NCBI GenBank assembly: GCA_017886545.1
Contig: JAGHJS010000039.1
Span: 1-57,631 of the forward strand
Source: Clostridia bacterium
GTDB lineage: Bacteria > Bacillota > Clostridia > Christensenellales > Borkfalkiaceae
Length of the DNA stretch: 57,631 nt
Direction of reading: 5' to 3'
The notes under the pieces were generated by a model. That model was not told the DNA's origin and did no database searches. It saw only the letters and a program-made list of their open reading frames with translations. The translations under genes and the position numbers were made by a program. Every line of letters starts with the position of its first letter. Position 1 is the first letter of the stretch. Positions 50,510 through 57,631 of this stretch are shown here, piece by piece.

Positions 50510-51202
50510 ATGGAATTACGGGACGGCGAAGTGGCGGAAGAGCTGCTGCTCGGGAAACTGAAGATCATCCAGAATACGCGGCTGTACCGCTTTACGAGCG
50601 ATTCGGTGCTGTTGTCGCGCTTCGCCACGGCGAAAGCGCGCGACGATGTTGCGGACTTTTGCGCGGGCAGCGGCATCGTGGGGCTGCACTTTTACGCGCT
50701 GCACCCGCAGGTGCGCCGCGTCACCCTGTTTGAAATGCAGCCCGAGCTCTCCGAAATGAGCGCGCGCACCGTCGCGCTGAACGGCCTTACGAACTTTACC
50801 GCCGTCTGCTGCCGCGTGCAGGACATCGGCAGAGAGTACAACGAGGCGTTTTCGCTCGTGTTGTGCAACCCGCCCTACGAGCGCGGCGGGTTCGGAAACG
50901 AAGAGTACAAAAAGGCGATCTGCCGCAAGGAGATCACCGTGACCCTCGCCGAAGCGGTCGCCGCCGCGGCGAAGTGCCTGAAATTCGGCGGCAGGCTGGC
51001 GCTGTGCAACCGCGCGGACAGGCTCGCCGAAGTGCTGTACACGATGAAGGGCGCGGGCATCGAGCCCAAGCGCGTGCAGTTTGTGCGCGGCACGGCGGGC
51101 GCAAAGCCCTACCTTTTGCTGTGCGAAGGGGTGAAGGGCGGAAAGCCCGGCACCGAACTTTTGGAGGACATCGTAAACACGAAGGCGGAGGGCGCGACAT
51201 AA
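50510..51202 (+). CDS. trmN6: tRNA1(Val) adenine-37 N6-methyltransferase-like protein
   Basis: 230 aa class I methyltransferase. SAM loop ADFCAGSGIVGLHFY (about residue 48), EMQPELSEM, and the base-flipping motif LCNPPYERGG of amino-methyltransferases are present; IIQNTRLYRFTSDSVLLSRF near the start is the family signature of TrmN6/YabB. It would modify A37 of tRNA-Val. The ATG is at 50510 with AGGAG only one base before it, too close to act, while the promoter predicts a transcript starting on the ATG. It is followed by rsmI, the usual Firmicutes order. Confidence 0.9.
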   Translation: MELRDGEVAEELLLGKLKIIQNTRLYRFTSDSVLLSRFATAKARDDVADFCAGSGIVGLHFYALHPQVRRVTLFEMQPELSEMSARTVALNGLTNFTAVCCRVQDIGREYNEAFSLVLCNPPYERGGFGNEEYKKAICRKEITVTLAEAVAAAAKCLKFGGRLALCNRADRLAEVLYTMKGAGIEPKRVQFVRGTAGAKPYLLLCEGVKGGKPGTELLEDIVNTKAEGAT

Positions 51203-51270
51203 AGCGCCCGCGTTCCCCGCGCAAAGCGCCGGGAACGCCTTCCGCCCGAAAAACCGAAGGGAGAAAGAAC

Positions 51271-52077
51271 ATGGTCACATTCGTAGCGACGCCGATCGGG
51301 AATTTGGGCGACATCACGCTGCGCGCCTTGGAAACGCTGCGCGGCGCGGACGTCGTCTTCTGCGAGGACACGCGGCACACGCTGAAACTTCTGAACCATT
51401 TTTCCATCAAAAAGCCGCTCGTCGCCTGCCATAAATTCAACGAGCGCGCCGCCGCCGAAAAGCTCCTTGCCCTTGCGCAGGATGGGAAGGAAGTCGCCGT
51501 CGTGACCGACGCGGGCACGCCCGTCATCTCCGACCCGGGCAACCTGCTCGTTTCCGCCCTGCGCGAGGCGGGCGTGCCCTACACTCTCGCGCCCGGCGCG
51601 TGCGCCTTCGTTTCGGCGCTGGTGCTCTCCGCATTTCCCGCGGACGTATGCGCGTTTTTGGGCTTTCTGCGCGGCAAAGCGAGCGAAAAGCGCGCCTTTT
51701 TGCGCAAGTACGCCGCCTTCGAAGGCACGCTCCTGTTCTATTCCGCCCCGCAGGACGTAGACGGAGACGTCGCCCTTTTATACGAAGCATTCGGCGACCG
51801 CGCTGCCTGCGCCGTGCGCGAGATCACCAAGCTGCACGAGGAAGTGCAGCCCTTCCGCCTTGCGGAAGGGCTTGCGGGCGAAAAGCGCGGGGAGTACGTT
51901 CTGGTCGTGGAGGGCGCAAAGAGGGCGGAAAACCCGCTCAACGCCCTGCCCGTGCCCGAACACATCGCGCACTATACGGCGCAGGGCATGAGCGAAAAGG
52001 ACGCGCTCAAAGCCGCCGCGCGCGACCGCGGCGTACCCAAGAACGAACTGTACAGATACACGATGAAGGACCGATGA
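51271..52077 (+). CDS. rsmI: 16S rRNA 2'-O-ribose C1402 methyltransferase RsmI
   Basis: 268 aa tetrapyrrole-methylase-fold enzyme. Signature stretches: FVATPIGNLGDITLRALETL (start), FCEDTRHTLKLLNHF, VVTDAGTPVISDPG and AFLGFLRGKASEKR. The length and C-terminal helical domain (MSEKDALKAAARDRGVPKNELY) match RsmI. AAGGGAGAAAG precedes the ATG. It lies 68 nt after trmN6 and overlaps the next gene by 4 nt. Confidence 0.96.
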   Translation: MVTFVATPIGNLGDITLRALETLRGADVVFCEDTRHTLKLLNHFSIKKPLVACHKFNERAAAEKLLALAQDGKEVAVVTDAGTPVISDPGNLLVSALREAGVPYTLAPGACAFVSALVLSAFPADVCAFLGFLRGKASEKRAFLRKYAAFEGTLLFYSAPQDVDGDVALLYEAFGDRAACAVREITKLHEEVQPFRLAEGLAGEKRGEYVLVVEGAKRAENPLNALPVPEHIAHYTAQGMSEKDALKAAARDRGVPKNELYRYTMKDR

Positions 52078-52607
52078 CCATGCCCGCCACCACGAACAGA
52101 CCCAATCTTATTTTTTTGAACGGCACGATGGGCGCGGGCAAGACGGCGACGGCGCGGGCGCTGCAGAAGCTGCTCCCCGCCTGCGCGCTGCTCGACGGCG
52201 ATAACGTATGGGATTTTACGCCCTTTTGCGTGAACGAGCGCACCAAAGAACTCGCCTTTGCGAACATTTCCGCCGTTTTGAACAACTACCTTGCCTGCGG
52301 GCTGTTTGAAAACATCGTGTTTTGCTGGGTCATGCAGCGAAGGGAGATCGCGGAAGAACTTTTGCGCCGCCTGCGCGGGGAATACGCATACCGCCCCTTT
52401 ACGCTGCGCGTTTCCGCATACGAACTGCGCGCGCGGCTGGAGCGCGACATTGCGGCGGGCAGGCGCGACGCGGGCGTGCTCGCCCGCGCGCTCGAACGGC
52501 TGCCGCTGTACGAACATTACCCCGCCGAGCCCGTCGGCACCGACGAAAAGACGCCCGAAGAGGTCGCCGCGGCGATCGCGCGGCGGCTGTACCCGCCCCT
52601 GCCGTAA
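52074..52607 (+). CDS. P-loop nucleotide/small-molecule kinase
   Basis: 177 aa. Walker A GTMGAGKTATAR near residue 16; LLDGDNVWDF follows as in adenylylsulfate/shikimate-like and AAA_33 kinases; a lid rich in Arg (RRLRGEYAYR, ARLERDIAAGRRD) is present. No family-specific substrate residues are recognised. It starts on an ATGA overlap with rsmI (an ATG two codons later is possible) and ends the trmN6-rsmI operon before a strong terminator. Confidence 0.8.
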   Translation: MTMPATTNRPNLIFLNGTMGAGKTATARALQKLLPACALLDGDNVWDFTPFCVNERTKELAFANISAVLNNYLACGLFENIVFCWVMQRREIAEELLRRLRGEYAYRPFTLRVSAYELRARLERDIAAGRRDAGVLARALERLPLYEHYPAEPVGTDEKTPEEVAAAIARRLYPPLP

Positions 52608-52646
52608 CGCATAAAGCATGCAAAGCGCACACATCCAAACAAGCAA

Positions 52647-52689
52647 AGCGCCCGCGCCGCCATGATATGGCGGCGCGGGCGCTGTTTTT
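52647..52689 (+). terminator. Terminator of trmN6-rsmI-kinase
   Basis: 17-bp perfect stem (52647-52663, 52667-52683; arms begin AGCGCCCGCGCC), then GTTTTT. Confidence 0.92.
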
Positions 52690-52725
52690 ACCTCGATCCG
52701 CCCGATTTGTCAACCCGAATCCCTG

Positions 52726-52765
52726 CAAAAACGAAGCCCGCCGCGCCCAAAAGGGCGCGGCGGGC
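52726..52765 (-). terminator. Terminator of the XRE membrane protein gene
   Basis: 13-bp stem GCCCGCCGCGCCC/GGGCGCGGCGGGC with AAAA loop, then TTCGTTTTTGC on the minus strand. Confidence 0.85.
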
Positions 52766-52780
52766 TTCGCATGTTTGCCG

Positions 52781-53554
52781 TCAGAGAAGGAGAAACACGG
52801 TCAAAAAGCCGAGCCAGCCGAAAAGGATCATATAGATTACTGTGGCGGCCAGCCCGATGATGGAGATGACGAGCGCGGCGACGGACACGCCGGGCGCGCT
52901 GCATTCGTACCGCCGCACCATGCCGCGAATGGAACAGCCGAGGGCGATCAGTGCGACAAACAGCCCCACCAGCCCCATCGTACAGCCGAACACCCATGTG
53001 AGGATGGACAGCACCAGCCCCGCAATGCCGAACCCGTTGACGGGTTTGGCGGGCTTGGGGAGCGGCTGCGCCTGCGCCGTCTGTGCCTCATACGCCTGCG
53101 CCTTTTGCATCATTTCGCGCGCGCTGCGCAGCTTTTTGCCGTAACAGGTGGTGCAGTAAAGCCCGGAGGAGAGGCGCTTTTCGTTCCCCTTATACACGGC
53201 GCAGCCGCATTGCGTGCAATACCCGATCAGCTTCGGTTCCGCCTGCGGTGCGGGCGCGGCCTGCGCCATGGCGGCGCTCGGTACAGGCGCCGCCGCAGGA
53301 ACATATGAAGCGCCCGCCCCTTCGGTGAAGGGCTTTTCCGCCGCGGGGACCGCTGCGGATTCGTCGCCGAATAAGTCGTCCATCTTTATTTTATAGATGA
53401 TGCACAGCCTGCGGAGCGTCTGCAGGTCGGGTTCCGCCTGATCGTTTTCCCATTTTGAAACAGCCTGCGCGCTCACGGCAAGCAGGTCGCCGAGCTGCTG
53501 CTGCGTAATGCCGAACTCCCTGCGGCAGACCGCAAGTTTTTTGCCCAACGTCAT
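52781..53554 (-). CDS. XRE-type regulator fused to zinc ribbon and membrane domain
   Basis: 257 aa. Residues 1-62 are a Cro/cI helix-turn-helix (ITQQQLGDLLAVSAQAVSKWE). An Ala/Pro-rich linker follows, then a zinc ribbon (YCTQCG ... YCTTCYGKK, about 112-138), and finally three to four hydrophobic segments like DUF4190 (GFGIAGLVLSILTWVFGC and VSVAALVISIIGLAATVIY split). Such chimeras are common in Clostridia and may couple a membrane signal to DNA binding. AAGGAGAGAAG precedes the ATG. The promoter has an extended -10 (TGCTATAAT). Confidence 0.88.
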   Translation of the reverse strand: MTLGKKLAVCRREFGITQQQLGDLLAVSAQAVSKWENDQAEPDLQTLRRLCIIYKIKMDDLFGDESAAVPAAEKPFTEGAGASYVPAAAPVPSAAMAQAAPAPQAEPKLIGYCTQCGCAVYKGNEKRLSSGLYCTTCYGKKLRSAREMMQKAQAYEAQTAQAQPLPKPAKPVNGFGIAGLVLSILTWVFGCTMGLVGLFVALIALGCSIRGMVRRYECSAPGVSVAALVISIIGLAATVIYMILFGWLGFLTVFLLL

Positions 53555-53596
53555 ACTTCTCTCCTTGCAATGGAATTTTTGTTCCGAAACAACTTC

Positions 53597-53605
53597 ATTA
53601 TAGCA
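53597..53605 (-). promoter_or_regulatory. Extended -10 promoter of the XRE gene
   Basis: TGC-TATAAT on the minus strand, 43 nt before the ATG; no clear -35. Confidence 0.6.
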
Positions 53606-53644
53606 TAGATATAGCGAAATTCCCCCGTTTTTTGCTAAAAGAAA

Positions 53645-53684
53645 GGTGGAATTTCTCTACTTTCCGTTGCGGTAAAATTCTACC
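53645..53684. promoter_or_regulatory. Possible XRE operator repeats
   Basis: GGTGGAATTTCTCTAC (53645-53660) and GGTAAAATTCTACC (53671-53684, inverted repeat GGTA-N6-TACC) share a GTAGAATTT core upstream of the XRE promoter. Confidence 0.35.
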
Positions 53685-53735
53685 TGCGGTTGCGGCGGGG
53701 CACAACCGTTCGTAGAATGCCCGCGCCGCGCGGCA

Positions 53736-53769
53736 AAAGGCGCTGCCCCTGCCTTAAAACCAGGGGCGC
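53736..53769 (-). terminator. Terminator of the Crp/Fnr gene
   Basis: GCGC-bulge-CCCCTG paired with CAGGGGCGC (53740-53751, 53761-53769), followed on the minus strand by TTTT. Confidence 0.6.
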
Positions 53770-53774
53770 TCCGC

Positions 53775-54404
53775 TCAAAGCAGGCGGAACGCGTTTTTGT
53801 GGTAGTCGAGCACGCCCGCCGCCTTCAGTTTTGCGAGTACGGCGGAGAGGGCGCTGCGGTCGCAGCCGAGGTAATCGGCAAGGCCTTGCCTGTCAAAGGG
53901 AACCGAAAAGGTCGCCTTGCCCGCGGCGCGCTGCGCCGAACGCAGGTAGGAGAGCACCTTTTGCGAAAGCGAACGGCGGGAAAGGTGCTCGATGCGCTCG
54001 GTCAGGAACATATTTTTGCGCGCGAAAGCGCGCAGCAGGTTCGCCGCTACCGCCCCGCCCTCCGCCGCGAGCAGCCGTTCGGGCGAAAACCAGGCGATGC
54101 GGCAGCGCTCCGCCGCCACGGCGCCCGCCGCCGCGGGCATCCCCGCAAAGGCGAACGCCTCCGCAAACGTTTCGCCCGCGCCGATGTTAGCGACGGTGAC
54201 GGGGTCGCCCCGCTCGTCCTCGCGCACAACGTACACGCTGCCCGCAAGCACCGCGCCGAACTTCGCGCACGCCTCGCCCGCGCGGAGCAGGTACTCCCCG
54301 CGCGAAAATTCCTCCTCGCAAAGCAGCGCCGCCTTTGCGCACGCGGCGGGGTCTTTTGCCCCGCAGAACAGGGCGAGCCGCTCGGGCGCGACAGACCGTT
54401 CCAT
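53775..54404 (-). CDS. Crp/Fnr-family transcription regulator
   Basis: 209 aa. The N-terminal cyclic-nucleotide-like beta-roll includes GEYLLRAGEACAKFGAVLAGS and GETFAEAFAF; the C-terminal winged helix has DRQGLADYLGCDRSALSAVL, split here as the recognition region. No Fnr-type iron-sulfur Cys cluster is seen at the N-terminus, although Cys residues occur at 22, 30 and 37. The ATG at 54404 has GGGAGAGGA upstream; the frame is open further. It is divergent from a ferredoxin-type gene, with an inverted repeat between them that fits activation of that gene. Confidence 0.9.
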   Translation of the reverse strand: MERSVAPERLALFCGAKDPAACAKAALLCEEEFSRGEYLLRAGEACAKFGAVLAGSVYVVREDERGDPVTVANIGAGETFAEAFAFAGMPAAAGAVAAERCRIAWFSPERLLAAEGGAVAANLLRAFARKNMFLTERIEHLSRRSLSQKVLSYLRSAQRAAGKATFSVPFDRQGLADYLGCDRSALSAVLAKLKAAGVLDYHKNAFRLL

Positions 54405-54422
54405 TCCTCTCCCTCCGTACTT

Positions 54423-54448
54423 TTGTTGCAACGACAACGGAATTGTCC
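54423..54448. promoter_or_regulatory. Crp/Fnr-type binding site(s)
   Basis: Inverted repeat TTGTTG-CAA-CGACAA (54423-54437, one mismatch) overlaps a second perfect one, GACAA-CGGAA-TTGTC (54433-54447). The first is centred at 54430, about 42 bp before the predicted start of the ferredoxin gene. Confidence 0.6.
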
Positions 54449-54460
54449 CCTTCAGTATAG

Positions 54461-54466
54461 TATACT
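54461..54466 (+). promoter_or_regulatory. -10 box of the ferredoxin-type gene
   Basis: TATACT with no good -35, as expected for an activator-dependent promoter. Confidence 0.6.
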
Positions 54467-54498
54467 ATGGGCGAAAACGCAAGCAAGGAGGCAATGCA

Positions 54499-55263
54499 AT
54501 GAAGAGAAAGATCATAAAGATCGACGAAGAAAAGTGCAGCGGCTGCGGCGCATGCGCGAGCGCCTGCCACGAGGGCGCGATCGGGATGGTGAACGGCAAG
54601 GCAAAACTTTTGCGCGAACATTTTTGCGACGGGCTGGGCGACTGCCTGCCCGCCTGCCCGACGGGCGCCATCACCTTTGAAGAGCGCGAAGCGCCCGCCT
54701 ACGACGAGGAGGCGGTGCGCGCGGAAAAGCTGAAAACCTTTGCCGCGGCAAGGGGCGCCTGCCCCTCGGGCGGCGCGCACCCCGCGGGCGGGCACGCACA
54801 CCCTGCGGGCGGCTGCCCGGGGAGCCGCATGGCGCAATTTGCGCGCGGCGCGCACGGGGCGGAACAGACGGGCGCTGCGAATACGGCGGCACAGCAGAGC
54901 GAGCTGACGCACTGGCCCGTACAGATCAAGCTCGTGCCCGTAAAGGCGCCCTTTTTCGACGGGGCGAAGCTGCTGATCGCGGCGGACTGCACGGCGTTTG
55001 CGTACGGCGCCTTCCACAGCCGCTTTTTAAAAAACCATGCGCTCGTGGTCGGCTGCCCCAAGCTGGACGGCGTAGACTATACCGAAAAGCTGGCGGCGAT
55101 CCTGCGCGAAAACGACATTCGGAGCATGACCGTGCTGCGCATGGAAGTGCCCTGCTGCGGCGGGTTGGAAAACGCGGCGAAAGCCGCGCTGCAACAGAGC
55201 GGCAAATTTATCCCCTGGCAGGTGCATACCGTAAGCATCGACGGGCGGCTGCTCGACGAATGA
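54499..55263 (+). CDS. Two-[4Fe-4S] ferredoxin-like protein
   Basis: 254 aa. Two iron-sulfur motifs lie in the first 60 residues: CSGCGACASAC and CDGLGDCLPAC, the second with a stretched CxxxxxC spacing. A Gly/His/Cys-rich linker (CPSGGAHPAGGHAHPAGG) follows, then a C-terminal domain of about 130 residues containing CPKLDGVDYTEKLA and PCCGG, seen in many clostridial '4Fe-4S binding' proteins beside Crp/Fnr regulators. It is probably part of an anaerobic electron-transfer or stress response. AAGGAGG lies 7 nt before the ATG. The divergent Crp/Fnr protein probably activates it. Confidence 0.85.
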   Translation: MKRKIIKIDEEKCSGCGACASACHEGAIGMVNGKAKLLREHFCDGLGDCLPACPTGAITFEEREAPAYDEEAVRAEKLKTFAAARGACPSGGAHPAGGHAHPAGGCPGSRMAQFARGAHGAEQTGAANTAAQQSELTHWPVQIKLVPVKAPFFDGAKLLIAADCTAFAYGAFHSRFLKNHALVVGCPKLDGVDYTEKLAAILRENDIRSMTVLRMEVPCCGGLENAAKAALQQSGKFIPWQVHTVSIDGRLLDE

Positions 55264-55360
55264 CCGCCTGCGCGGCAAGGCGCATGGCCCGGCGGGCACC
55301 CGCCCGCAAAGGACTGCGCGGCGGGCGCAAAGCCCGGCGGCGGAGCACACAAAATACAGC

Positions 55361-55397
55361 GGCGGGCGCGGAAATTTTTCCGCGCCCGCCTGTTTTT
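55361..55397 (+). terminator. Terminator of the ferredoxin-type gene
   Basis: 14-bp arms GGCGGGCGCGGAAA/TTTCCGCGCCCGCC, then TGTTTTT. Confidence 0.88.
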
Positions 55398-55399
55398 GC

Positions 55400-55428
55400 T
55401 TGCCTGCCCGCGCCGTGCGTGCTATCAT
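55400..55428 (+). promoter_or_regulatory. Promoter of ybaK
   Basis: TTGCCT (55400-55405), 17-nt spacer, TATCAT (55423-55428). Confidence 0.7.
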
Positions 55429-55455
55429 AGTTGCGGAAAAAACGGAGGCGGACGC

Positions 55456-55926
55456 ATGGAAGACAAGACCAACGTGATGCGCATGTTCGACAAACACAAA
55501 CTGCCCTACACAAGTTACAGCTACGAGCAGGACGAGAACACGACGGGCGAGGAGGTAGCCGCGCGGCTGGGGCTGGACCCCGCGTCCGTGTTCAAAACGC
55601 TCGTGACCGTCGGCGCGAGCCGTGAGCACTATGTGTTCGTCATCCCCGTGACGGGCGAGCTCGACCTCAAAAAGGCAGCGAAGGCGGTAGGCGAAAAGAG
55701 CATCCAGATGGTCAAATCGAAGGAGCTTTTGCCGCTGACGGGGTACATCCACGGCGGCTGTTCGCCCGTCGGCATGAAAAAGCTGTTCAAAACGACGATC
55801 GACCGAAGCGCCGAACGGTTTGCCGCGATCGCGTTCAGCGCGGGCAAGCGCGGGCGGCAGGTGCAGACTTCCCTGCAAAACCTTGCCGCACTCATCCCCT
55901 TTTCCCTCGCCGACCTGACCGTATGA
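55456..55926 (+). CDS. ybaK: Cys-tRNA(Pro)/Cys-tRNA(Cys) deacylase YbaK/EbsC
   Basis: 156 aa, the normal length. It hydrolyses mischarged Cys-tRNA(Pro) in trans. Family features: TTGEEVAARLGLDPASVFKTLV split by the second helix, VIPVTGELDLKKAAKAVG, and the substrate loop GYIHGGCSPVGMKK with the conserved Gly-rich turn. GGAGG is 8 nt before the ATG. It is a single gene with its own promoter and terminator. Confidence 0.95.
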   Translation: MEDKTNVMRMFDKHKLPYTSYSYEQDENTTGEEVAARLGLDPASVFKTLVTVGASREHYVFVIPVTGELDLKKAAKAVGEKSIQMVKSKELLPLTGYIHGGCSPVGMKKLFKTTIDRSAERFAAIAFSAGKRGRQVQTSLQNLAALIPFSLADLTV

Positions 55927-55956
55927 CCGAGCCACTGAAACGCTGAAAAACAAACG

Positions 55957-55998
55957 CCCCGCCGCGGGAGCAAGCTCCCGCGGCGGGGTTTCTTTTTT
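55957..55998 (+). terminator. Terminator of ybaK
   Basis: 15-bp stem CCCCGCCGCGGGAGC/GCTCCCGCGGCGGGG with AA loop, then TTTCTTTTTT. Confidence 0.92.
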
Positions 55999-56048
55999 GG
56001 TTTTTTTTCCTGCCCTTCCCGCGCCCTTGCGCCGCCGTTTGCCGCGCC

Positions 56049-56996
56049 TTACAGCACTTTGGAAAGGAAGTCTTTGAGCCGCTCGTTCTGCGGGTCGCCG
56101 AAGATCTGCTGCGGCGTGCCCTGCTCCTGTATCTTGCCGCCGTCCATGAAGAGGACGCGCGTCGCCACTTCGCGCGCAAAACCCATCTCGTGCGTGACGA
56201 TGACCATGGTCATGCCCTCGTCGGCAAGCTCTTTGATGAGTTCAAGCACTTCGCCGACCATTTCAGGGTCGAGCGCGGACGTCGGTTCGTCGAACAGCAT
56301 CACCTTCGGGTTCATTGCGAGCGCGCGCACGATGGCGATGCGCTGGCGCTGCCCGCCCGACAGGGTAGACGGGTACACGCTCGCCTTATCCGCAAGCCCG
56401 ATACGGGTGAGAAGGCGCATTGCGTTCTCTTTTGCCGCCTCCCTGATCTGTTTCGCGCTCGTCTGCACGGACAGGAGCGCCCGCTTTTTCGCCTTGCTGC
56501 GGAACAGGTTCGCGATCTTACGGAAAAAGTTTTTCGCCTTGGTCTTGTGCAGGTCGTGCAGCCCGATGTGCACGGGTGCGAGCGTGATGTTTTTGAGCAC
56601 GTTCATGTTGTTGAACAGGTTGAACTGCTGGAACACCATGCCCATGCGGCGGCGGTGCAGGTTGATGTCGACCTTTCGGTCTACGAGGTTCGCGCCCTCG
56701 AAGTAGACGGCGCCGCCCGTCGGGTCCTCCAACACGTTCAGGCAGCGCAAAAAGGTACTTTTGCCGCTGCCCGAAGGCCCGATGATGGCGACCTTTTCGC
56801 CCTGCTCGACCTTATCGGTGATATCGTCAAGCACGGTCAGCTCGCCGAACTTTTTGGTGAGGTGCTCCACCTCGATGAGGGCGACGTGCTCGCCGCGCGC
56901 GAGCCTTGCCGCAACGGAAGTATCCCACTCTTCGGCAGCATTGTTCTTTACCGCGGTCTCCTGCGCGGGGATCTGCGTTTTAACTTCTTCTTTCAC
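56049..56996 (-). CDS. Polar amino-acid ABC transporter ATP-binding protein (GlnQ-like)
   Basis: 315 aa. Walker [11 protein letters not shown]-loop [10 protein letters not shown], signature LSGGQRQR, Walker [13 protein letters not shown] and H-loop THEMG are all intact. Two additions distinguish it: an N-terminal extension of about 45 residues, and a Lys/Arg-rich insert of about 40 residues ([18 protein letters not shown] and onward) between the Q-loop and the signature. The GTG at 56996 is preferred, 10 nt after GGAGG; an upstream ATG at 57023 lies deeper inside the permease gene. It overlaps the permease by 17 nt. Confidence 0.92.
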   Translation of the reverse strand: MKEEVKTQIPAQETAVKNNAAEEWDTSVAARLARGEHVALIEVEHLTKKFGELTVLDDITDKVEQGEKVAIIGPSGSGKSTFLRCLNVLEDPTGGAVYFEGANLVDRKVDINLHRRRMGMVFQQFNLFNNMNVLKNITLAPVHIGLHDLHKTKAKNFFRKIANLFRSKAKKRALLSVQTSAKQIREAAKENAMRLLTRIGLADKASVYPSTLSGGQRQRIAIVRALAMNPKVMLFDEPTSALDPEMVGEVLELIKELADEGMTMVIVTHEMGFAREVATRVLFMDGGKIQEQGTPQQIFGDPQNERLKDFLSKVL

Positions 56997-57631
56997 TCTT
57001 ACGCAGCCTCCTTTCCACAGCACGGATGATCACGGTAAAGATGATGACGATGATAAGGTACACGAGCGCGAGCATCAGATAGGGGATGATATACTCGTAA
57101 TTCGCGCTTGCGATCGCCTGAAAGGCGCGCGTGAGATCGACCGTTGCGACATAGCCCGCAACGGACGTATCCTTTGTGAGCGCGATAAGCTCGTTGCCGA
57201 GCGTCGGGATAACGTTTTTGATCGCCTGCGGGAACACGACTTTGAGCATCGTGATGCTGAAGGAAAGCCCGAGCGTCCTGCCCGCTTCCAGCTGCCCCAC
57301 GTCCACCGACTGGATGCCGCCGCGCATGATCTCCGAAACATACGCGCCGCTGTTCAGCCCGAACACGATGACGGCTTCCAAAAGGCCGTCTATACGAACG
57401 GACGCAAAAATGATGTAATGGAAAATAAGCAGCTGCACGATGATAGGCGTACCGCGGAAGATCGTCGTGTATACGTCTCCGACTACGGAAAACACACGGA
57501 CGACCTTACTGCGCGTACCCGCCACATGCAATATAGCCACGAGCGTACCGATGACGATACCGATGGCAAGCCCCGCGATCGCGATGATCAGTGTGTTGCG
57601 TAAACCAAGCAGCACATTCTGATACCCGCCA
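56980..57631 (-). CDS. Polar amino-acid ABC transporter permease (HisM/GlnP-like), 5' end missing
   Basis: 217 residues are visible; the gene runs off the right edge. The first residues, [13 protein letters not shown], are the typical start of a HisM-type permease after its periplasmic or N-terminal part, so a solute-binding domain or gene probably precedes it. EAA-like loop: [22 protein letters not shown] with the conserved Gly. Five hydrophobic segments. It is the partner of the overlapping ATP-binding gene; together they import a polar amino acid. Confidence 0.92.
   Translation of the reverse strand, partial: GGYQNVLLGLRNTLIIAIAGLAIGIVIGTLVAILHVAGTRSKVVRVFSVVGDVYTTIFRGTPIIVQLLIFHYIIFASVRIDGLLEAVIVFGLNSGAYVSEIMRGGIQSVDVGQLEAGRTLGLSFSITMLKVVFPQAIKNVIPTLGNELIALTKDTSVAGYVATVDLTRAFQAIASANYEYIIPYLMLALVYLIIVIIFTVIIRAVERRLRKSERRS

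Overview
The window looks like a chromosomal segment of a GC-rich (roughly 60% or more, by eye), probably spore-forming member of the Clostridia/Firmicutes, likely an uncultured gut lineage. The evidence is strong AGGAGG-type ribosome sites, sigma-A promoters (TTGACA-17-TATAAT), an ileS T-box leader, the Bacillus-like order spoVT-yabM-yabN(mazG), a BclA-like collagen protein, a YhaO/YhaN pair, and glycosidases (GH29, GH106) typical of gut Firmicutes. I cannot name the species.

Layout. 1-10 kb: 5' part of an alpha-oxoamine synthase, a ZIP metal transporter, a zinc-ribbon membrane protein, a metal-resistance operon (ArsR sensor plus P1B ATPase) with a clear operator/promoter, an RluA pseudouridine synthase and a FeoA-FeoB fusion. 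10-28.7 kb: a surface protein, an ileS operon with an rRNA-type methyltransferase and a second RluA, a MATE exporter, KtrA/CBS, an AMP-ligase/acyltransferase pair, and spoVT-yabM-yabN-dus. 28.9-41 kb: a UvrA paralogue, GH29, YhaO-YhaN, GH106, Sir2 and a DUF1858 protein. 41.1-42.4 kb is non-coding: a cluster of DnaA boxes with an AT-rich tract (candidate oriC), then tRNA-Arg(ACG) followed by four degenerate modules that each repeat the tRNA 3' end and mostly carry their own terminator. 42.4-57.6 kb: a lipoprotein, an internally deleted RarA, tRNA-Arg(CCG), a glycosyltransferase/collagen-like pair, PHP phosphatase, nitroreductase, TrmN6-RsmI-kinase, an XRE membrane protein, a divergent Crp/Fnr-ferredoxin pair, YbaK and a polar amino-acid ABC transporter running off the right edge.

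Most interesting non-coding signals. (1) Between ileS and the MATE gene lie two copies of a roughly 215-nt structured RNA. All five hairpins are preserved by compensatory changes while the linkers and one loop are nearly identical. The architecture recalls the HEARO/omega-RNA of IscB elements, but no nuclease gene is present. The sequence just 5' of one copy duplicates the 3' end of the neighbouring MATE gene. (2) The candidate oriC. (3) The tRNA-Arg 3'-end module array. (4) A recurring pattern of local duplication of gene 3' ends, stop codon included (cadA, rluA, sir2, MATE, tRNA-Arg), plus a 140-bp tandem duplication that doubles a promoter.

All calls are from reading the sequence and remembered family features; no database search was run. 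Product names are family-level unless motifs are quoted.
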